NCBI GenBank assembly: GCA_047639555.1
Contig: JBLIOE010000022.1
Span: 3,314-67,313, forward strand
DNA: 64,000 nt
Source: JAJRXC01 sp047639555
GTDB lineage: Bacteria > Actinomycetota > Acidimicrobiia > Acidimicrobiales > Aldehydirespiratoraceae
Reading direction: 5' to 3'
Shown: positions 60,246-64,000 of the stretch, piece after piece
Position numbering within the stretch: the stretch's first letter is position 1
How the letters are laid out: each line of letters opens with the position of its first letter
Program-made: the position numbers and the translations under genes
The notes under the pieces: model-generated
The model's database searches: none
The model's input: the letters and a program-made list of their open reading frames with translations, nothing else
What the model was told of the DNA's origin: nothing

Positions 60246-60390
60246 CATTCAGAGCGGTTCGACGATCGGCACTTCGGTGACGGGATGCGAACCCGGCAAC
60301 CTGGGAGAGACACCCAAGGTGCCCACCCGCTTCGGTGGGGATGTGGTGAGGGTTTCGGCCTTCGCAACAAAGTGTCTGATGGCTCACCCC
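60246..60390 (+). promoter_or_regulatory. SAM riboswitch (SAM-I/SAM-IV clan) controlling metX-metY
   Basis: Conserved core elements are visible. P2 GGTTCG (60256-60261) pairs with CGAACC (60288-60293). GGCAACC lies at 60295-60301. P3 TGGG (60302-60305) pairs with CCCA (60313-60316), followed by AAGGTGCC (60316-60323). A P4 hairpin pairs CCCACC (60322-60327) with GGTGGG (60334-60339). P1 may be TCAGA (60249-60253) with TCTGA (60375-60379). GGTGAG (60345-60350) can pair with CTCACC (60383-60388). The subtype needs a covariance search. When SAM is abundant it would lower metX translation or transcription. Confidence 0.85.
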
Positions 60391-60434
60391 CATCACCACT
60401 GGGCTCCGGTGAAAACTCCCAAAGAATCCTCATC

Positions 60435-61649
60435 GTGGACCAACAACCCCAATCGCCTCTGGCGTTCGACCCCAACCGCCGCTTCGCCGATGACCTTCCC
60501 GCGTCGGGCGCCTGGGTGGCAGGCGATCCGGTTGGTGGCCGAAAGTTCGTCACTGTCACCGACGGCCGACCTTTTGCCCTGGAAGGCGGCGGTCGTCTCG
60601 AAGAAGTCGTGATGGCCTACGAGTCGTGGGGAACCCTCAACGCCGATGCATCGAACGCAGTACTGGTCTGCCACGCACTGACCGGTGATTCTCACGCTGC
60701 GGGATCGATCGCTCCGGGTCATCTGGGCGACGGCTGGTGGAATGACCTGATCGGGCCGGGAAAGCCGCTCGACACCAACCGTTGGTTCGTCTTGTGCGCC
60801 AACGTGCTCGGCGGTTGTCAGGGGAGCACGGGGCCTTCCAGCATCGCCCCGGGCACCGAGCATCGATATGGGTCGGACTTCCCGCAGGTCACCATCCGCG
60901 ACATCGTTCGGGCCCAGCGGTGGCTGGCCGATCGCTTAGGAATCGACCGCTGGCTCGCGGTAGTCGGCGGGTCGATGGGCGGAATGCAGGTGCTCGAGTG
61001 GGGCGCGATGTTCCCGGATCGGCTCGATGCGCTCGTGCCGATTGCGACGGCCTCGGCGGCGAGTCCTCAGCAGATCAGCTTTAGTGCCGTGCAACGTCTG
61101 GCCATTGTTCAAGACCCCAACTGGGCGGGCGGTCAGTACTACAACGCGGCGCCCGGCAAGGGGCCCTGGGCGGGCCTGGCCCTTGCGCGGGAGATCTCGC
61201 AGATCACCTATCGCACGACGGAAGTGTTCGATGAGCGGTTCGGACGGAACCACCACAACAAACGCGAAGAGTTCGATCCTTGGGGACGGTACGAGGTTGA
61301 GTCGTATCTCGACCACCACGGCCAAAAGCTCGTGCGTCGCTTCGACGCCAACTCGTTCTTGATCCTCAGCAAAGCCATGGACCTTCACGACATCGGTCGC
61401 GGCCGGGGAGGCGTCAACGCAGCGCTCGGTCGCCTTTCGATGCCGGTCCTGACCGCCTCGATCTCGTCCGACATTTTGTATCCGCCCTACCAACAGGCCG
61501 CGATCCATGCGGGTGTTGAGGCGGCCGGCGGCACTTGTGAATACCACGTGATCGATAGCCCGCAAGGGCACGACGGCTTCCTTCTGGAGTCGGCACATCT
61601 GGGGCCGCTCATCGCTCGGACCGTTTCGACTGCAGAGGACTCACGATGA
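60435..61649 (+). CDS. metX: Homoserine O-acetyltransferase
   Basis: Activates homoserine with acetyl-CoA for methionine synthesis. The 404-residue alpha/beta hydrolase-fold protein has CHALTGDSHAAG, the catalytic Ser in VVGGSMGGMQVLEWG, AMDLHDIGRGRGG and the His in DSPQGHDGFLLE. Some family members prefer succinyl-CoA; I cannot tell from sequence. GTG 60435 is the best start after the riboswitch; the longer frame runs through it. The stop overlaps the metY start (ATGA). Confidence 0.93.
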   Translation: MDQQPQSPLAFDPNRRFADDLPASGAWVAGDPVGGRKFVTVTDGRPFALEGGGRLEEVVMAYESWGTLNADASNAVLVCHALTGDSHAAGSIAPGHLGDGWWNDLIGPGKPLDTNRWFVLCANVLGGCQGSTGPSSIAPGTEHRYGSDFPQVTIRDIVRAQRWLADRLGIDRWLAVVGGSMGGMQVLEWGAMFPDRLDALVPIATASAASPQQISFSAVQRLAIVQDPNWAGGQYYNAAPGKGPWAGLALAREISQITYRTTEVFDERFGRNHHNKREEFDPWGRYEVESYLDHHGQKLVRRFDANSFLILSKAMDLHDIGRGRGGVNAALGRLSMPVLTASISSDILYPPYQQAAIHAGVEAAGGTCEYHVIDSPQGHDGFLLESAHLGPLIARTVSTAEDSR

Positions 61650-62812
61650 CCGAACTTGATCTCGCAACCCGAGCAATACGCGCCGGTCGTGTTCACAACG
61701 ACACGGCCCTGGCCCCCGTTCTTTGGGCCAGCAGCACCTTCGTCGCCGGGGGAGTGGAAGAGGCGCACAAGTTCGCCACCGATATCACGGCGCCAAAGTT
61801 CTACGGCCGTCATTCCAACCCGACCGTCTCCGACTTTCAGAATGCCGTGGCGGACCTGGAGGGTGCCGAGGCGTCGCGGGCATTCGCGTCGGGCATGGGC
61901 GCGGTGAGCGCGGTCATTCTCGGCCTCTGCTCGAGTGGCGACCACATCGTGGCTCAGCGCCAGCTCTACTCCCACACACAGCTTCTGTTGCAGGCGGTCT
62001 GTCCGCGATTTGGCATCGACGTCACCTTCGTCGACGGCACCGACTCCGACGCATGGGAGGCCGCCGTCATTCCTGGAAAGACGGCCCTGTGTTTTGCGGA
62101 AACGCCCGCGAACCCGAAGCTCGACATTGTCGACCTCGAACGTTTCGGTGCCATCAAGGGCCCGATGACCGTGGTCGATGGCACGTTTGCGCCGCCCGTA
62201 GCGCAGCGCCCCTTGGAGTACGGCGTTGATCTCGTCCTCCATTCGGCGACGAAGGCGATCGCCGGACACAATGACGCGATTCTCGGCGTGGTGTCGGGGA
62301 GCGAGGAGTTGCTTGCCTGGATTCGTGGCTTCGCGATTCTGCACGGCGCCGTTGCCTCGCCCTTCGACGCGCTGAATGGTCTGCGCGGGATCCGCACGCT
62401 GGCCGTCCGTTACAAGCAGCAGACCGAAACGGCCACTGCGCTCGCGGAGATGCTCGAGGCCCACCCGGCGATCGACGCCGTTCGTTACCCCGGCCTGCCG
62501 TCACATCCGCAGCACGAATTGGCCAAACGCCAGCTGGACCTCTTCGGCGGTCTTCTCACCTTCGATCTCGCCGGTGGACGCGACGCTGGTCGTCAGCTCG
62601 TCGAGCGCGTTGTGCTGGCGCAGCTCGCAACCTCGCTGGGCGGCCCGGAAACACTTCTCACCCATCCGGCATCCACGACCCACGTGGGCTTACTGCCGAA
62701 GGAGCTTGAAGCCGCCGGCATCAGTGAAGGCACCGTTCGGCTGTCATGTGGACTGGAATCGACCGACGACCTCGCTGCTGATCTGCGCCAGGCGCTGGAT
62801 TCAATCAAGTAG
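61646..62812 (+). CDS. Cys/Met metabolism PLP enzyme: O-acetylhomoserine sulfhydrylase or cystathionine gamma-synthase
   Basis: Turns O-acetylhomoserine into homocysteine (with sulfide) or cystathionine (with cysteine). The 388-residue protein has YGRHSNPTVSDFQNAVA and SGMGAVSAVIL, the PLP lysine in LVLHSATKAIAGHNDAI and the C-terminal VRLSCGLESTDDL. Being coupled to metX behind one SAM riboswitch argues for a methionine role. The exact activity (MetY, MetZ or MetB) needs phylogeny, as family members are easily misnamed; no symbol is given for that reason. Confidence 0.88.
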   Translation: MTELDLATRAIRAGRVHNDTALAPVLWASSTFVAGGVEEAHKFATDITAPKFYGRHSNPTVSDFQNAVADLEGAEASRAFASGMGAVSAVILGLCSSGDHIVAQRQLYSHTQLLLQAVCPRFGIDVTFVDGTDSDAWEAAVIPGKTALCFAETPANPKLDIVDLERFGAIKGPMTVVDGTFAPPVAQRPLEYGVDLVLHSATKAIAGHNDAILGVVSGSEELLAWIRGFAILHGAVASPFDALNGLRGIRTLAVRYKQQTETATALAEMLEAHPAIDAVRYPGLPSHPQHELAKRQLDLFGGLLTFDLAGGRDAGRQLVERVVLAQLATSLGGPETLLTHPASTTHVGLLPKELEAAGISEGTVRLSCGLESTDDLAADLRQALDSIK

Positions 62813-62827
62813 AAGGCAGGCTGGGGT

Positions 62828-63613
62828 ATGCCTGAGCTGCTGGAGATCGAGACGTATCGCCGAGCGGCGGAGCCGGTGGTCGGACGCAAGATTGCGTCAG
62901 TCCACGCCCCCGATGAGTGGTACGCGAAGGGCCAGACCACCACTGACGAACTTCTGGCGGTTCTCCCCGGCCTGAAAATCACCGGCACTCGGCGAATCGG
63001 CAAGCTTCTCCTGCTCGACACAACGGGACCGGTGCTCGGGCTGCGATTCGGGATGACGGGACGGCTTCTCGTCGACGGGGGTGCTTCGATCGATCAGCTC
63101 GAATATTCCAGCGATCGCAACGATCCCGCGTGGGATCGCTTTGGGGTCACGTTCGCGGGCCGGAGCGGCGGCACTCTGGCGATTCGCGACCCGCGGCGTT
63201 TGGGCGGTGTCGAGCTCGATCCCAACGAGGACAAGCTGGGCCCCGACGCGTTGGCGGTCACCCTGGCGCCTTTCCGGAAGATTCTCGCCTCGTCTTCGGC
63301 ACCGTTGAAGGCGAGGCTTATGGACCAGGGAAAGTTGGCGGGTATGGGCAACCTGCTCACCGACGACGCGCTCTGGCGAGCCGGCCTGAATCCGCGACGA
63401 TCTGCTGATTCCCTTGAGCCGGAGGAGGTCGCTCGTCTGCACCGGGCGATGCGACGCACACTCGAGATTCTCGGCAGCCGAGGCGGAAGCCACACCGGTG
63501 ACCTGCAGCCGGTCCGGGTGCGAGGTGGTGCCTGCCCGAAGTGTGGCGCGGAGCTGTCTCGAGACGATGTCGGCGGGCGGACCACGTATTGGTGCCCGCA
63601 ACACCAGCCCTGA
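62828..63613 (+). CDS. Fpg/Nei-family DNA glycosylase
   Basis: Removes oxidised bases and cuts the abasic site. The 261-residue protein starts PELLEIETY (after Met), keeping the catalytic Pro2 and Glu3 but with Leu for the usual second Pro. The conserved Lys is in GTRRIGKLLLLD. The helix-two-turn-helix is LAGMGNLLTDDALWRAGLNP. The C-terminal zinc finger is CPKC (236-239) with CPQH (256-259), His replacing the usual fourth Cys. It may act on formamidopyrimidines, 8-oxoguanine or pyrimidines. Confidence 0.88.
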   Translation: MPELLEIETYRRAAEPVVGRKIASVHAPDEWYAKGQTTTDELLAVLPGLKITGTRRIGKLLLLDTTGPVLGLRFGMTGRLLVDGGASIDQLEYSSDRNDPAWDRFGVTFAGRSGGTLAIRDPRRLGGVELDPNEDKLGPDALAVTLAPFRKILASSSAPLKARLMDQGKLAGMGNLLTDDALWRAGLNPRRSADSLEPEEVARLHRAMRRTLEILGSRGGSHTGDLQPVRVRGGACPKCGAELSRDDVGGRTTYWCPQHQP

Positions 63614-63634
63614 AAGGCGATACGGTCCTTCGCC

Positions 63635-63949
63635 GTGGGTTGGACACGAATATTCGCTGCGCTGGTCGCGGGGTTGACGCTCTTTGGCGCGTCGCCGGCG
63701 CAGGCCCAAGACGAACCCGAAACCACCGGCGTCACCGTGCTCGACGACGCCGACGAGGCGCAACCCGATTCCGAGATTGTCCGCGACGACGAGACCAGCG
63801 ACACGATCCAGGACATCCGGCGCAATCTGCTGCTGATCGCGGGATTGAGCGGCGTCGGCCTCCTGGTTTTCGTCTGGCACACCAGCCCTAGTCGTCGATT
63901 CCGTATCGCGACCGAGCAGGTCCGTGCTCAGGCGGCATCCGGAGACTGA
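63635..63949 (+). CDS. Small secreted or membrane protein, unknown function
   Basis: A 104-residue protein from GTG 63635. It has a signal-peptide-like start (IFAALVAGLTLFGASPAQAQ), then an acidic segment (DDADEAQPDSEIVRDDETSD), one membrane helix (LLLIAGLSGVGLLVFVW) and a short basic tail. If the first segment is cleaved, the acidic region is outside and the tail inside. I recognise no family. It ends 51 bases before the window edge. Confidence 0.7.
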   Translation: MGWTRIFAALVAGLTLFGASPAQAQDEPETTGVTVLDDADEAQPDSEIVRDDETSDTIQDIRRNLLLIAGLSGVGLLVFVWHTSPSRRFRIATEQVRAQAASGD

Positions 63950-64000
63950 AGCTGGCGCTGGCAACGGCCGATACTTTGCACCTATGGCCGACTGATCGAC

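Noticed and set aside
1..64000. tRNA or rRNA genes, CRISPR arrays, insertion sequences or phage genes
   Set aside because: I looked through the gaps and gene products and saw no tRNA-like cloverleaf, direct-repeat array, transposase or integrase. A tRNAscan or minced run would settle it.

Overview
The window looks like the chromosome of a high-GC Gram-positive bacterium. It is most likely an actinobacterium near the Acidimicrobiia; that is inferred from gene content and order, not from a marker phylogeny. Evidence includes strongly GC-rich codon usage, many GTG starts, GAAC-N4-GTTC (actinobacterial-type) LexA boxes, RNase J, a B12-dependent ribonucleotide reductase, glucosyl-3-phosphoglycerate synthase and the rpsO-pnp-M16 peptidase-dapB core neighbourhood. 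Most genes are on the plus strand and many overlap by 1-4 bases, so translational coupling is probably common. I saw no rRNA or tRNA genes, CRISPR array, phage or insertion sequence.

1-8.8 kb: a putative lipoprotein, rpsO, a terminator, a long hairpin and pnp. A sulfotransferase, an M16 zinc protease and a three-gene aromatic-ring-catabolism module (extradiol dioxygenase, metallo-beta-lactamase hydrolase, FAD hydroxylase) follow. 8.8-22.3 kb: dapB, SURF1, a putative regulator, dapA, RNase J, a decayed DUF222/HNH gene, ftsK, a cation/Ca exchanger, rimO, pgsA, cinA and a methyltransferase. 22.3-28.2 kb: a minus-strand HTH regulator and thiamine-binding-like gene face a diaminopropionate ammonia-lyase. 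Isocitrate dehydrogenase, an alpha/beta hydrolase, a DEAD-box helicase and msrB come next.

28.2-41 kb: recA with an SOS promoter, a PPOX-family protein, miaB, a degenerate phosphotransferase, miaA, dapF, hflX, dapC, a membrane protein, dapD and dapE. Then lexA and a LysM gene share a multi-box LexA operator, followed by a RibD-like reductase. 41-53.7 kb: nrdJ, an alkylsulfatase-like enzyme, a DUF2207 protein, a SnoaL-like protein, gpgS, an MBL-fold protein, an L,D-transpeptidase lipoprotein, a YihY/BrkB protein and a long acyl-CoA dehydrogenase. 53.7-64 kb: lgt, a kinase-like phosphotransferase, a serine hydrolase, a class III cyclase, an alkyltransferase-like protein, a second DEAD-box helicase, an orphan N6-adenine methyltransferase, a SAM-riboswitch-controlled metX-metY pair, an Fpg-like glycosylase and a small membrane protein.

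How they work together: dapA, dapB, dapC, dapD, dapE and dapF give the whole succinylase route from aspartate semialdehyde to meso-diaminopimelate for peptidoglycan and lysine. recA, lexA and the LysM gene form an SOS core in which the LysM protein is probably a damage-induced division inhibitor. rimO, miaA, miaB, RNase J, PNPase, HflX and two helicases serve translation and RNA turnover. metX and metY make homocysteine under SAM control.

The most unusual points are a catalytically dead aminoglycoside-phosphotransferase homologue between miaB and miaA, an isocitrate dehydrogenase lacking the usual NADP-selecting residues, a three- to four-box LexA operator, the orphan methyltransferase overlapping a helicase gene, and the HTH/thiamine-binding/ammonia-lyase locus.
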